Virus record (IMG/VR): IMGVR_UViG_3300029998_000098
Location: 1 to 28,687 of that record
Origin: a virus
Reading direction: 5' to 3' (one strand)
DNA: 28,687 nt
Under the pieces are notes generated by a model. That model did no database searches and was not told where the DNA came from. It saw nothing but the letters and a program-made list of their open reading frames with translations. Made by a program: the position numbers and the translations under genes. Of the stretch, positions 1-8,417 are shown in pieces. Numbering within the stretch: the stretch's first letter is position 1; every line of letters starts with the position of its first letter.

Positions 1-2
1 GA

Positions 3-1838
3 GCCGCACGGTATACTCAATTCACGGATAGTGAACTGGTTGCCACTGTGGGAACCCCCTTATATTTTGATATTGAGTGCTATAAAAACTATTTTCTTAT
101 TGCCTTCAGTGAACCCAATTCCGGCAAATGCTTATTATTTGAAATACTGGACAACGAGGTATTGGATAGTGCTAAATTAAAGTGGGTTATGGAAAACTTT
201 CAGCTTATTGGATTTAACTCTAATAACTATGATATTCCTTTAGCCACTTTAGCTTGTTACCCGCACCATGCCAATCCTACTACTTTTAAGAAAGCCAGTG
301 ATTTAATCATCTTGCAAAACTTTAGACCTAATGACATTTATCATGAATTTAAAATCATTCCTTTTAATGTTAATAGCGTGGATGTCATTAACGTCCTCCC
401 TCTGGACGGATCCCTAAAAGTTTATAGCGGACGTATCCACGCCCCAAAACTACAAGACCTTCCTTTTCCTCCTGATAATGAACTCACCTATGAGCAGAAG
501 TTAATTACTCGCCATTACTGCATGAACGATTTATTGGATACGGTGCTATTAACGCATGCTATAAGCCCACAGTTAGATTTACGCTGCGCTATGAGTAAGC
601 GGTACAGAATGGATTTAAGGTCGCGTAGTGACGCGCAAATTGCGGAAATCGTTATACGTGACGCGGTTGAAAAGCGCAAAGGGTATAGAATAGGCAAGGA
701 ACCAGTAGAAGTAGGTAGGGTTTATAAATACAAGGTTCCCTCCTTCCTAAAGTATCAAACTTCCTTAATGTCCACGGTGTTAAGCGTGGTTAAAGATAGT
801 CCATTCGTTGTTGCTGAGAACGGTCGCATAAGTTTACCACCGGCATTATCAAGCCTTAACATTGTTATCAATAATAGCACCTATCAACTGGGAATTGGTG
901 GTCTGCATTCCAAGGAAAAAAGTCAAGGGTATATTGAAACGGACTCTATGATTATTCGGGATCGAGATGTGACGTCTTATTATCCCATGATTATACTCAA
1001 TCAAAAGTTGGCACCTAAATCGATGGGTACGGACTTTCTAAAAGTCTATGGACTGATTGTAGATGAACGGATTAAAGCTAAACATACGGGGGATAAAGTT
1101 ACGGCGGATTGCCAGAAAATTATTATTAATAGTTCCTTTGGAAAAATGGGCAATCAATACTCATCCTTATACTCACCTCAGTTAGTCATTCAGATTACAT
1201 TAACGGGTCAGCTTGCCTTACTTATGCTTATTGAAATGCTGGAGCTTGCTGGAATAGAAGTTGTATCAGGGAATACTGATGGAATTGTTATTTACACTAA
1301 CAAGCTAAACGAACCTAAGTTAAATGCTATTGTACATCATTGGGAAACAATAACTAACTTTGAGACAGAAGAAACTATTTATAAAGCAATCTATTCAAGG
1401 GATATTAATAACTATATCGCTATTAAAGAAAATAATAGCGTTAAGTTGAAAGGAGCCTATCGATTAAAAGATATCTCAAAGAATCCTGTTAATGAGGTAT
1501 GCATTAATGCTGTGGTTAACAAGTTAACGCATGCTATTGACATCGAAGAAACCGTCACTAATTGCACGGATATAAAGGACTTCCTAACCTTGCGAGTTGT
1601 TAAAGGAGGAGCATTTAAAGATGGTATTTTCTTAGGTAAGACAATTCGCTGGTATAAGTCAACCGATTGTCCTGGAACAATTATATATGCTAAGAGCGGT
1701 AATGACGTCCCCTTAACGGAAGGATGTAGGCCGCTACAGGAGTTACCCACAGTGTTTCCGGAGGATGTGGATAAACAATGGTATATTGATAACTGCTACA
1801 AGATACTTGAGGAGATCGGGTTTATTTCTTCTTCTTAG
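3..1838 (+). CDS. family B DNA polymerase with 3'-5' exonuclease, 5' end outside window
   Basis: Replicative DNA polymerase of the phage. Counting from the GTG at 48, the exonuclease motifs are visible: YFDIE (D8, E10), FNSNNYDI (D62) and YCMND (Y157, D161). The polymerase motifs follow: motif A DVTSYYP (D307), motif B KIIINSSFG (K357, N361) and motif C NTDGI (D411). About 600 residues is short for family B but normal for compact phage enzymes. The GTG at 48 has no ribosome binding site, and the frame stays open from base 3 (…SELVATVGTPLYFDIE), so I infer the gene begins left of the window. It is the only replication gene here. It converges on the minus-strand lysozyme gene and overlaps its last 17 bp. 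Motif C has G where many enzymes have S (DTDS), a variant also known in phage polymerases. Function is confident; the start is unknown. Confidence 0.92.
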   Translation, partial: AARYTQFTDSELVATVGTPLYFDIECYKNYFLIAFSEPNSGKCLLFEILDNEVLDSAKLKWVMENFQLIGFNSNNYDIPLATLACYPHHANPTTFKKASDLIILQNFRPNDIYHEFKIIPFNVNSVDVINVLPLDGSLKVYSGRIHAPKLQDLPFPPDNELTYEQKLITRHYCMNDLLDTVLLTHAISPQLDLRCAMSKRYRMDLRSRSDAQIAEIVIRDAVEKRKGYRIGKEPVEVGRVYKYKVPSFLKYQTSLMSTVLSVVKDSPFVVAENGRISLPPALSSLNIVINNSTYQLGIGGLHSKEKSQGYIETDSMIIRDRDVTSYYPMIILNQKLAPKSMGTDFLKVYGLIVDERIKAKHTGDKVTADCQKIIINSSFGKMGNQYSSLYSPQLVIQITLTGQLALLMLIEMLELAGIEVVSGNTDGIVIYTNKLNEPKLNAIVHHWETITNFETEETIYKAIYSRDINNYIAIKENNSVKLKGAYRLKDISKNPVNEVCINAVVNKLTHAIDIEETVTNCTDIKDFLTLRVVKGGAFKDGIFLGKTIRWYKSTDCPGTIIYAKSGNDVPLTEGCRPLQELPTVFPEDVDKQWYIDNCYKILEEIGFISSS

Positions 1839-3897
1839 TGGCTTGTCTATCTTGTATAGCGCCTGCAATACCACTAGCCACATAGCCTTTTAACGTGGGG
1901 GTTACTTTTCGTTCCAACGTTCCCAAGCTCTGAGAAACCTCGCCCATCAAACGGGGGCTTGTACTTAACAAAGAAGCTGCTAACAAAGGGTTATGCCCAT
2001 AAAGTGACAATCCGCCTAATCCCGTTGCACCTGCAGCTTGTAGTCCCCTAGGCGTCCAGCTGCTCAACGACTGCCCTGCAATACTGTTGAGCATCTGGGG
2101 GGCCCCCGCATTTTGCATATCCTCAACAAGTTTAGTTCTATTCCCAAAGTTTGTATTGGCATTATTTCGGCCTATGCTCTGTAATTTCCTTAACGCCGTA
2201 TCGGTTGTAGCCTTTTCACCCAATGAAAAAGTCTTGGTAAGCTCCGTTAATTGTTTAGAAGCATCTGCATAATTCTTCATAGTTTCGGCATATCCAGGGG
2301 CTTGCTGCTCAATTGCACCCCGTACCGCATTATATGATCTATTCGCTACAGCACGTTGAGGCGTTCCAAAATTAGTTCCATCTTTAATATTTCCAATATA
2401 TTTTTTTAATGAGTCCAACCCTTCAATGGTATGGAATTGTGCGGGGTCTTGCTCAGACCAATCTGCAACCGCTTTTGTTATTTTATCCTGTACCTTTAAA
2501 GTTTTTGGATTTATAGAAACACCATTAAACGTATCTATCTTATTTGCATCTTGTACGGCTTGGGAAATGGGTTGAAAGTTTAGAGGGGTTTTGTCTTGAA
2601 AAATATCGCCAATACCCGATCTATAATTACTTCCCCTAACATTCGCTAAATTACCCAAAGCCGATTTCATCGTATTTATAGTATCCGACATAGGGATTGC
2701 TCCGCGCATATTTCCCTTTAAAGCTGCTGCTGCATCGCCACCCGCTTTCCCCGCTTGATATGCCCGCCCAATTGTATCTGTACCTGTACCTGTGGTTAAT
2801 CCTAATAAAGGGGCGGCTATTTTACTAGTACCTTTTAAAAGCCCTTTAGTTAATGCCCCTATGGGGGCAGCGATGGAACTGACATCAAATGCTAACCCTG
2901 CGGGGTCAGTGATAGCGGTTTGTTCTATATTATGCAACGAACCATATCTATCTTTATAGAATTTTCCAATTGAATCTGCTGTCTCCATAGCTTCAGGGGT
3001 TATCTTGTCTTCTTGCCCTGTTAAATGGGCAACCCCGCCTACAGCACCTTGCGTTAATGCCTTTATCGTATCAGAAGGGTGCAATAAAGAGCTGGCGGCT
3101 CCGATTACCGTATTTCCAATAGATGGGAGTATGAATTTCCCTATGTCACCTATACTATAATCTGTAGGTTCCGGACTATTAAGGCCTTCTTGCCCAGTGG
3201 ATTGCACAGGGTTTCCCACAAGTGTAGTGGGTTGTCCTAAAGCCGCCTGCAGTTGGGCATCAGACATTTTAGTGTAATCTTCTTGGGTAGAAGCGGGTTG
3301 TTGAGTTTGTGAAGTTTGTTGCCCAAGAGCGGCTTTAATCTCAGCATCGGACATTTTACTGTAATCTGCGGTATCCACAGGTACTTGTGAGGGGCTATCT
3401 CCTAAAGCGGCTTGTAAATCCGCATCTGACATTTTAGAAAAATCTTCTTGAGAAGCTTTATAAGGATCCTCACTAGCCGAAGCTGTGGGTATCATAAAAT
3501 CCAAGGCTTTTTGAGCTAGAGAAACCCTTCGAGTATTATTTTTTTCGTTAGCACCTGCGCGTTCAAAATGATTACTAAATGCATTGGTAGCGTCTTCAAG
3601 ATTGGATGTTGCCATTAGCTTCTGTTTAGCGCGGCTCTCCGTAGTATTTAACTCATGATTAATAAAGTCTAGTTGTGTTCCTGGGTCAGTGGCATAACTA
3701 CCTTGTCTTTGAGCAAAGGCATCCAGAGCTTTTTTACGGGGGCCTACCCATTGAGCTAATCCAAAAGCACCTGATTTTTTATTAATAATTTCAGGATTAA
3801 GACTAGACTCTTGAGTAAGATTCCCAGCAATAGCTGCCGCCTGATGGGGCTGATAACCCTTGTCCATAAAGTATTGAACAACATCTACTGATTTCAT
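1822..3897 (-). CDS. virion-associated tail lysozyme / ejection protein
   Basis: 691-aa structural protein whose first ~135 residues look like the phage tail lysozyme domain: GNLTQESSLNP carries the likely catalytic Glu30, followed by GAFGLAQW (43-50) and a helical remainder. Residues ~152-221 hold three copies of a short repeat, (D/E)(D/Y)(F/Y)(S/T)KMSDA(D/E/Q)(L/I)(Q/K)AALG, separated by Gln/Ser/Thr-rich linkers. The long C-terminal part has Gly/Ala-rich stretches and no domain I recognise. The inferred role is local peptidoglycan digestion during DNA ejection, as in internal or tail proteins of other podoviruses. The start overlaps the upstream gene by ATGA (3894-3897), indicating translational coupling. 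It is the last gene of the minus-strand operon in this window. Confidence 0.75.
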   Translation of the reverse strand: MKSVDVVQYFMDKGYQPHQAAAIAGNLTQESSLNPEIINKKSGAFGLAQWVGPRKKALDAFAQRQGSYATDPGTQLDFINHELNTTESRAKQKLMATSNLEDATNAFSNHFERAGANEKNNTRRVSLAQKALDFMIPTASASEDPYKASQEDFSKMSDADLQAALGDSPSQVPVDTADYSKMSDAEIKAALGQQTSQTQQPASTQEDYTKMSDAQLQAALGQPTTLVGNPVQSTGQEGLNSPEPTDYSIGDIGKFILPSIGNTVIGAASSLLHPSDTIKALTQGAVGGVAHLTGQEDKITPEAMETADSIGKFYKDRYGSLHNIEQTAITDPAGLAFDVSSIAAPIGALTKGLLKGTSKIAAPLLGLTTGTGTDTIGRAYQAGKAGGDAAAALKGNMRGAIPMSDTINTMKSALGNLANVRGSNYRSGIGDIFQDKTPLNFQPISQAVQDANKIDTFNGVSINPKTLKVQDKITKAVADWSEQDPAQFHTIEGLDSLKKYIGNIKDGTNFGTPQRAVANRSYNAVRGAIEQQAPGYAETMKNYADASKQLTELTKTFSLGEKATTDTALRKLQSIGRNNANTNFGNRTKLVEDMQNAGAPQMLNSIAGQSLSSWTPRGLQAAGATGLGGLSLYGHNPLLAASLLSTSPRLMGEVSQSLGTLERKVTPTLKGYVASGIAGAIQDRQATKKKK

Positions 3898-5165
3898 TTT
3901 ATTAATCCACGACGTTTAGCTTCTTCTAATAGAGCGGGGTTTACTCCGTTAGGTTGAGGTTGTGTTGGAGTGGTTTGCTTACTTAGTTGCCTCTTGTCTA
4001 ACTCAGCCTGTATTGCCGCTTTTCTTTCATTTTGCATTGTTATAGGGTCTTTGGGTATATCAGGTAAAGCGTTTCGATATCCTTTTTTGTATATGCTACC
4101 AATTTCATTATTGGTATTTACATATTGCTCGCGTAAAGCCAATAGTTTCTTCTGAATGGCTTCTGCCGTATCGGTCTCATTTGGCAGGAATGGTTGTAAG
4201 TATTTGTCCTCAGTAGGACTAACCGCCGCACCCGATATATCATGACGCTTGGCACTGGATATTTGTGATACGTCCGCTCTATATTTTGTCCCTTCAGGGT
4301 CAAGTCTTTGATTAATCTTGTCACCGCCCATCATCTGTAATCCAAATGATTTTGGCCGTTCTTGAACCGCTTTAAGAGCGGTATCTATTTGATTAATAGC
4401 CGACAAATTACCCGTATAGGCCGCTCTATGAGTTGGATTTATGTCCTTTATTAATGATTGCTGATACCTTTGCTCATCCCTTGTGTCTCTTGCATCCGCA
4501 CGTTGTTGGGCTTGGTTAGCTAAATCCAATTGCTTTTGTTGTACTGGAGTAACCGCCATGCGTTGATCAAGTGCGCGTTGTGCTATAACATCGCCATAAT
4601 TACCGCCGTTAGCCATTCCAGCATAGCTTAGATTGCCTTGCGCGTCTCTAGTCATCCCCGTTGGGATTGAACCCACATTATCTTTACGTTGTTGAAATGC
4701 CATAACGGTAGGGTCTTGAATATTTTTTTGTTCGGCGGTAGTTTGCAAATTATTAGCCATTGACGAATTAAAATTATCGTAAGCTTTAAGCCCTGACTTA
4801 ACCAATTCAGGATTGCTTGAACTAACCATGCGGCGGTTATTTGTTAAAAAAGCATGAATTGGATTATCTTTAGGGATGACTTTTAGCTGCTCATCGATGA
4901 CTCCGCCTATTTGTGCTCCTTGCTCTTTAGCGGCGGTATTTTCTAAATGCGTATTTAATTTATTACTTAAATAATTTGACAATAGACTGCCAATAACCCC
5001 TTTTAATACCCCGCTTCCACCAGGTTGAGGAGCTTGCACTTGTTGAGGTTGCTGAAAGAAACCGGCGGGAGGTGATTGATCAGGAAGCGGATCGGCACTG
5101 TCGGCATTAGAACCCTGCCCCAAGAACGATAGCATCGTTCCTAATCCTTCCATATTGTCAGCCAT
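3894..5165 (-). CDS. putative internal virion / ejection protein
   Basis: 423 aa, no family recognised with certainty. Residues 15-50 are Pro/Gln-rich, a hydrophobic stretch follows (VLKGVIGSLLSNYLSNKL), and the rest is mainly polar helix rich in Gln, Asn and Arg (around AQQRADARDTRDEQRYQQ). The C-terminus ends in a basic EEAKRRGLIK-like tail. Composition, size and its place just before the tail lysozyme fit the internal or ejection proteins that follow the tail genes in podoviruses; this is inference from context. The ATG at 5165 lies inside a 20-bp direct repeat. In the repeat sequence this ATG overlaps a TAA (TAATG), which suggests that before the plus-strand gene arrived this gene directly followed the 182-aa gene now at 6051-6599. 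Confidence 0.5.
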   Translation of the reverse strand: MADNMEGLGTMLSFLGQGSNADSADPLPDQSPPAGFFQQPQQVQAPQPGGSGVLKGVIGSLLSNYLSNKLNTHLENTAAKEQGAQIGGVIDEQLKVIPKDNPIHAFLTNNRRMVSSSNPELVKSGLKAYDNFNSSMANNLQTTAEQKNIQDPTVMAFQQRKDNVGSIPTGMTRDAQGNLSYAGMANGGNYGDVIAQRALDQRMAVTPVQQKQLDLANQAQQRADARDTRDEQRYQQSLIKDINPTHRAAYTGNLSAINQIDTALKAVQERPKSFGLQMMGGDKINQRLDPEGTKYRADVSQISSAKRHDISGAAVSPTEDKYLQPFLPNETDTAEAIQKKLLALREQYVNTNNEIGSIYKKGYRNALPDIPKDPITMQNERKAAIQAELDKRQLSKQTTPTQPQPNGVNPALLEEAKRRGLIK

Positions 5166-5179
5166 TACCGTTTCTCCAT
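5160..5179. repeat. left 20-bp direct repeat flanking the P63C cassette
   Basis: AGCCATTACCGTTTC followed by TCCAT. The copy at 6046-6065 is identical except for one base (C at position 16). On the minus strand this copy reads ATGGAGAAACGG-TAATGGCT, an ancestral-looking gene end (…KR stop) overlapping the start of the 423-aa gene. Confidence 0.85.
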
Positions 5180-5266
5180 TGTAATTAATAGTTAAATAAT
5201 ATTTTATTTTTTATTAAAATTATGTAATAATAAGTCTCACATAATATCCTTTGACGAGAATTAGCC
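5180..5266 (+). promoter_or_regulatory. AT-rich divergent leader, likely carries the P63C gene promoter
   Basis: Very AT-rich intergenic stretch between the divergent starts at 5165 and 5267. CATAAT near 5239 and the TATGTAAT region near 5220 are possible -10 elements, but I see no convincing -35 partner. A promoter is expected because the plus-strand gene has no other obvious source of transcription. The exact site is not resolved. Confidence 0.3.
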
Positions 5267-6031
5267 ATGCAAGACTTAGTATTTTTACAAAACAAAGAAG
5301 CCAGAATATCAACGCTGGAACTGTACAAACTTTTTGGGTATGTCAACCATTCAAGCTTAAAACAATTAATAAAGGAACAAGAATCCTTATTTTTAAGCCG
5401 AGGAACAATGCCTTTTGAGATTGTACGTGGACTATCTGAAACTAAGCGCGAAAACGAAGAATTAGGAAACACGCGGGGTGCAGGGCGTCCAACTAAGGGT
5501 TTTTTACTAAACAGACGACAATTTAATCTATTAGTAATGCTTTCCAGAACAACCGAAAAATCCTTACCCATAAAATTGGCGCTCGATGACCAGTTCCATA
5601 GAATGGAGCAGGCGCTCCAAAATGTTGTCGTCGTTTCTCCGCACATGGAAGCTATTCGCAAGTTACTCATGCTCGATGCTCCAAGCGAGTGGATTAAATT
5701 GTTTCCCGATGAGTTCTATATAGCATTGATGAGACTTTATGGCGACGAATTCAAAGGCAATAAAAGCACCCCGCCGTACTGCGCTCAGATAACAAGGCGC
5801 TGGATTTACGATGTGGTGCTCCCCAAAGAACTCAGCAATGAAATAAGCAAAGGAAAAGGCGAGGAAAAGAAGCATCAATGGTTCACCGAAAGCAATGGCA
5901 GGGAAGTTCTGCTACGACAAATATACCAAGTAACCGGCATAGCGAGGTCATCATATAGCCGAAAAGACTTTGAAGCGCGGTGCGCTACGCTATATGAGAA
6001 TGCGCCCTTGCAATTAGCGTTATTCGTCTGA
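5267..6031 (+). CDS. Rha-like / P63C-domain phage regulatory protein
   Basis: 254-aa protein. The N-terminal ~110 residues look like a Rha/antirepressor DNA-binding region (helix around STLELYKLFGYVNHSSLKQL, then a basic RGAGRPTKGFLLNRRQFNLL segment). The C-terminal half matches the P63C domain pattern: EWIKLFPDEFY, then RRWIYDVVLP, then EKKHQWFTE, then a RQIYQVTGIARSS segment. P63C proteins are phage and prophage antirepressor-like factors; their biochemical role is not settled. This gene points against the late operon and is bracketed by 20-bp direct repeats at 5160 and 6046, so it reads as an inserted cassette (moron) with its own transcription. The ATG at 5267 has only a weak GAG-type ribosome site. 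Confidence 0.72.
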   Translation: MQDLVFLQNKEARISTLELYKLFGYVNHSSLKQLIKEQESLFLSRGTMPFEIVRGLSETKRENEELGNTRGAGRPTKGFLLNRRQFNLLVMLSRTTEKSLPIKLALDDQFHRMEQALQNVVVVSPHMEAIRKLLMLDAPSEWIKLFPDEFYIALMRLYGDEFKGNKSTPPYCAQITRRWIYDVVLPKELSNEISKGKGEEKKHQWFTESNGREVLLRQIYQVTGIARSSYSRKDFEARCATLYENAPLQLALFV

Positions 6032-6045
6032 ATATTGAATGGGGA

Positions 6046-6065
6046 AGCCATTACCGTTTCCCCAT
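6046..6065. repeat. right 20-bp direct repeat flanking the P63C cassette
   Basis: AGCCATTACCGTTTC followed by CCCAT, 19/20 identical to 5160-5179. On the minus strand it encodes the last codons (M-G-K-R, stop TAA) of the 182-aa gene. It is also half of a short inverted repeat (6039-6046 with 6058-6065). Confidence 0.85.
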
Positions 6066-6599
6066 AATCTGTGAAATGAACCCATTAATATCCATCGGCT
6101 CTTGTTCGGCTTGTCCTGGATCACCTGCATTAACATAACCTTGCATTCCTTGTTGCATATTTAGCGGTTGCGGCGTACTTTGTCCCATGCCGGAATGTTT
6201 GGATTTAGATAGAAGTTGACCAAGCATTTGCAGATCACCACCTCCTTGTCCACCCATCTTACCCATTACTGAATCCATAATGCCGGAACCTGCGCCCGCT
6301 CCACCTGCACTTGCCGCTGGTGCAGCCGCCGCGCTTGTCGCCGGACTTCCAAACCCAGCTGCGCTACCCGCCGCACCTATTCCTTCAGCCGCCGGTGCCG
6401 CACTTGCCGCAGTTCCTAATGATGACATAGCGGGAGTTATTGCCGACCCCACAGCGGAGCCAATACCAGTAGCGGCTCCACCAGCAGCCGTGCCACCAAG
6501 TGCTGCTCCAGTACCCGCTCCAGCGGCAGTTCCACCAGCCGCACCACCCATTGCTCCACCAATAGAACTTAATGCCGCTCCAATAGAATCTATAAACAT
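6051..6599 (-). CDS. Ala/Gly-rich virion protein
   Basis: 182 aa, more than half Ala, Gly and Ser over residues ~8-105, with hydrophobic glycine-zipper-like runs (GGAAGGTAAGAGTGAALGG). A Gln/Met-rich C-terminus follows, ending NGFISQIMGKR. No domain is recognised. Similar low-complexity proteins occur next to ejection proteins in podovirus late operons and may insert in membranes during infection; here that is inference. The gene starts inside the end of the cupin-like gene (10-bp overlap). Its stop lies inside the right direct repeat, so its original downstream neighbour was probably the 423-aa gene. Confidence 0.55.
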   Translation of the reverse strand: MFIDSIGAALSSIGGAMGGAAGGTAAGAGTGAALGGTAAGGAATGIGSAVGSAITPAMSSLGTAASAAPAAEGIGAAGSAAGFGSPATSAAAAPAASAGGAGAGSGIMDSVMGKMGGQGGGDLQMLGQLLSKSKHSGMGQSTPQPLNMQQGMQGYVNAGDPGQAEQEPMDINGFISQIMGKR

Positions 6600-7009
6600 G
6601 TTAGTCCCCGCATTTTAAGTAGATAATCTTCATAAGTATCACTACTTAGATAATTTTCTACTTCCTCAATATTCGTTTTGTCGCAACCATGAACCGTTAT
6701 AAACACGGTATCCTCAATAACATAACCAGCTTTCTTTGTTCCTGCTGGAGTATTAAAGATAGCTCCTGCTTCTAACTGAGTAAAACCTTCCTTGGTGGCT
6801 ACTGAAATCTTGCCTTTAGCAACTATATTAATACACTCATAATTATGTATTTTACCTGTTAATATAGAATCGGCAGGAAGGAAGCCCACACGAACATAAA
6901 CGCCAGGTATAAAGAAATGATCTATTTGAATAATAGGTTCTTGTAGGTTCTCAGTGATCCAATCACCTAATTTATCAATTTTTTCTATATAAGCGAGTTC
7001 AGTGTTCAT
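6590..7009 (-). CDS. cupin-like protein
   Basis: 139 aa. The middle has the rhythm of a single cupin barrel: a start near IDHFFIPGVYVRVGFLPADSILTGKIHNYECINIVAKGK split over two strands, then a glycine turn, GFTQLEAGAIFNTPAGTKK and a final VIEDTVFITVHG strand. The metal ligands of enzymatic cupins are only partly present (H in KIHNYE, H in TVHG), so a structural or sugar-binding role is as likely as catalysis. The TAATG overlap at 7009 couples it to the upstream gene. Small cupin-like proteins of this length are found in podovirus structural clusters; the exact role is unknown. Confidence 0.55.
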   Translation of the reverse strand: MNTELAYIEKIDKLGDWITENLQEPIIQIDHFFIPGVYVRVGFLPADSILTGKIHNYECINIVAKGKISVATKEGFTQLEAGAIFNTPAGTKKAGYVIEDTVFITVHGCDKTNIEEVENYLSSDTYEDYLLKMRGLTCL

Positions 7010-7905
7010 TACAGCAGTCCTGAACCTTTACCTGAACCGGAGTTCTGTCCATATCCCCAACCCGTTGAAGTACCCTGGCCCTGATTAAAACTATTACCAG
7101 AGTTAAGAACCGTTGGCGCGCCAATAACGCCTTGATAACTCTGCGCTTGTTGCCAAGGGGCGTTAGCGGCATTGAATTGCCCCATTCCATAACCTTGAAC
7201 GGCACCAGTATTGTTAATCCCTTGGTTAACCGTATTCTGTTGCTGTCCTAGCATCCCTGACATTAAGTTTTGACGGTTAAAATTGTTAGTATCCGCTTGC
7301 TGTGCTATATTTAATTTATTCTGTAAATCCTTATCAAAGGTATTGTAACCAGTCTGAGCTAGATTACTTTGTAGAGCATCATTAATACCACGCTCCGCTA
7401 TTCCTTGCGATACACCCTGTCTTGAACTTCCGGTCATCCCAGTACCTGCGGCTCTTGCATCCAGATTAGACATCATATTTTGCTGGGTTCTATTAGCATC
7501 CTTGATATATTGTTGCTTCATGGCATCGGCATAATTATTACCTTGGCCACCCATGACATCACCATAAATTTGCTGTGTAGCAGACGGCGTATTTTGGGAT
7601 TGCTGTAATGAGCTCATTAGTTGATTACCAATGCCCAGTCCTCCGTAGACGCCACCTTGCTGCATACCTTGATTGGCATTAGCCGCGCCTTGGGCTTGCT
7701 GATTCTGATAATTAATAGCTCCTGGCACCATGCCCTGGCTAGTACCCACACCTTGATTAAATAAGCCTTGCGCTCCACTATATAGGTTATTTAATGCGCC
7801 GCCATTAAATACATTTTGCCCAAATGTGCTACCACCTGAGCGTGAGTTTTGGGAATTGTTGCCATAAATGTTGAGCCCTTGATTTTGACTTGAACTTCCG
7901 CTCAT
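7009..7905 (-). CDS. Asn/Gln/Gly-rich virion protein
   Basis: 298 aa, strongly enriched in Asn, Gln, Gly and Ser throughout. A more ordered core (~130-190) contains YIKDANRTQQNMMSNLDARA and SQGIAERGINDALQ-type amphipathic helices; the C-terminus is glycine/serine-rich. No enzymatic motif. Proteins with this composition sit between tail and ejection genes in several phages and are usually annotated as structural. The start overlaps the end of the broken HNH/AP2 endonuclease by ATGA (7902-7905), so the endonuclease was inserted without disturbing this gene's start. Confidence 0.5.
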   Translation of the reverse strand: MSGSSSQNQGLNIYGNNSQNSRSGGSTFGQNVFNGGALNNLYSGAQGLFNQGVGTSQGMVPGAINYQNQQAQGAANANQGMQQGGVYGGLGIGNQLMSSLQQSQNTPSATQQIYGDVMGGQGNNYADAMKQQYIKDANRTQQNMMSNLDARAAGTGMTGSSRQGVSQGIAERGINDALQSNLAQTGYNTFDKDLQNKLNIAQQADTNNFNRQNLMSGMLGQQQNTVNQGINNTGAVQGYGMGQFNAANAPWQQAQSYQGVIGAPTVLNSGNSFNQGQGTSTGWGYGQNSGSGKGSGLL

Positions 7906-8417
7906 GATGGCTCTCCTATATTTAAGCCGTGGTTTTCGTGAAAGCCATATTTAATATTGGCTTGTTTCCTACATTTGATAGCATCTGCTAGATTATAAAA
8001 ACGGCCTAAATGTATTTCTTTATTGTTAAAATGGATTGATGACTTCCATTTATTTTTAGACTTATCAAAACAAACGCCATTAAATCCAGATTTATTGTTT
8101 TTCCTCAATGAGGTATTTTGTAAATTTCCAATAACAATCGTATCGCGTAAATTTTTCCATTAATTATTACAACCATTATGATCAAGATGATCTACGCATC
8201 CAGATGGAAACTTTCCTATCATATATAAAAATGCCAATCTATGTGCATAATAGCGTTCATAATCAATAGTAATTTCTATATATCCAGCCTTAGTATAACT
8301 ACCCATAATATCCCCAGCGCGGCTTCCTTTGCACCCAAATAGCCTTATAAAAATTCCTTTTTCAGGTATATAGTGAGCTACTTCAAATAATCGTTGTTGG
8401 GTTAATTCTTTTTTCAT
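7902..8417 (-). pseudogene. HNH/AP2 homing endonuclease interrupted by an in-frame TAA
   Basis: One continuous reading frame of 172 codons broken by a TAA at 8162-8160. The upstream part has the start of an HNH nuclease (YYAHRLAFLYMIG, then VDHLDHNGCNN). Reading through the stop gives WKNLRDT…NLQNTSLRKNNKSG, exactly the normal continuation of HNH_3 enzymes, followed by a C-terminal AP2-type DNA-binding segment (GFNGVCFDKSKNKWKSSI, then LGRF, then KYGFHENHG). A basic residue is usual at the stop position, so a single substitution such as AAA to TAA would explain it. The gene is fitted between two virion genes with ATGA overlaps at both ends (8414-8417 and 7902-7905). It probably makes only an inactive 85-aa fragment; the second half has an ATG at about 8108 but no nuclease core. 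Confidence 0.8.

Noticed and set aside
5185-5670. Minus-strand 161-aa open frame opposite the P63C gene
   Set aside because: The plus-strand frame has recognisable Rha/P63C features; the reverse frame has none and no start signal.
6039-6065. Inverted repeat ATGGGGAA/TTCCCCAT as a bidirectional terminator
   Set aside because: The stem is only 8 bp, there is no U run on either strand, and one arm is simply part of the 20-bp direct repeat.
6280-6618. Plus-strand Ala/Pro-rich open frame
   Set aside because: It is the mirror of the Ala/Gly-rich minus-strand gene; GC-rich low complexity keeps the opposite frame open. No ribosome site.
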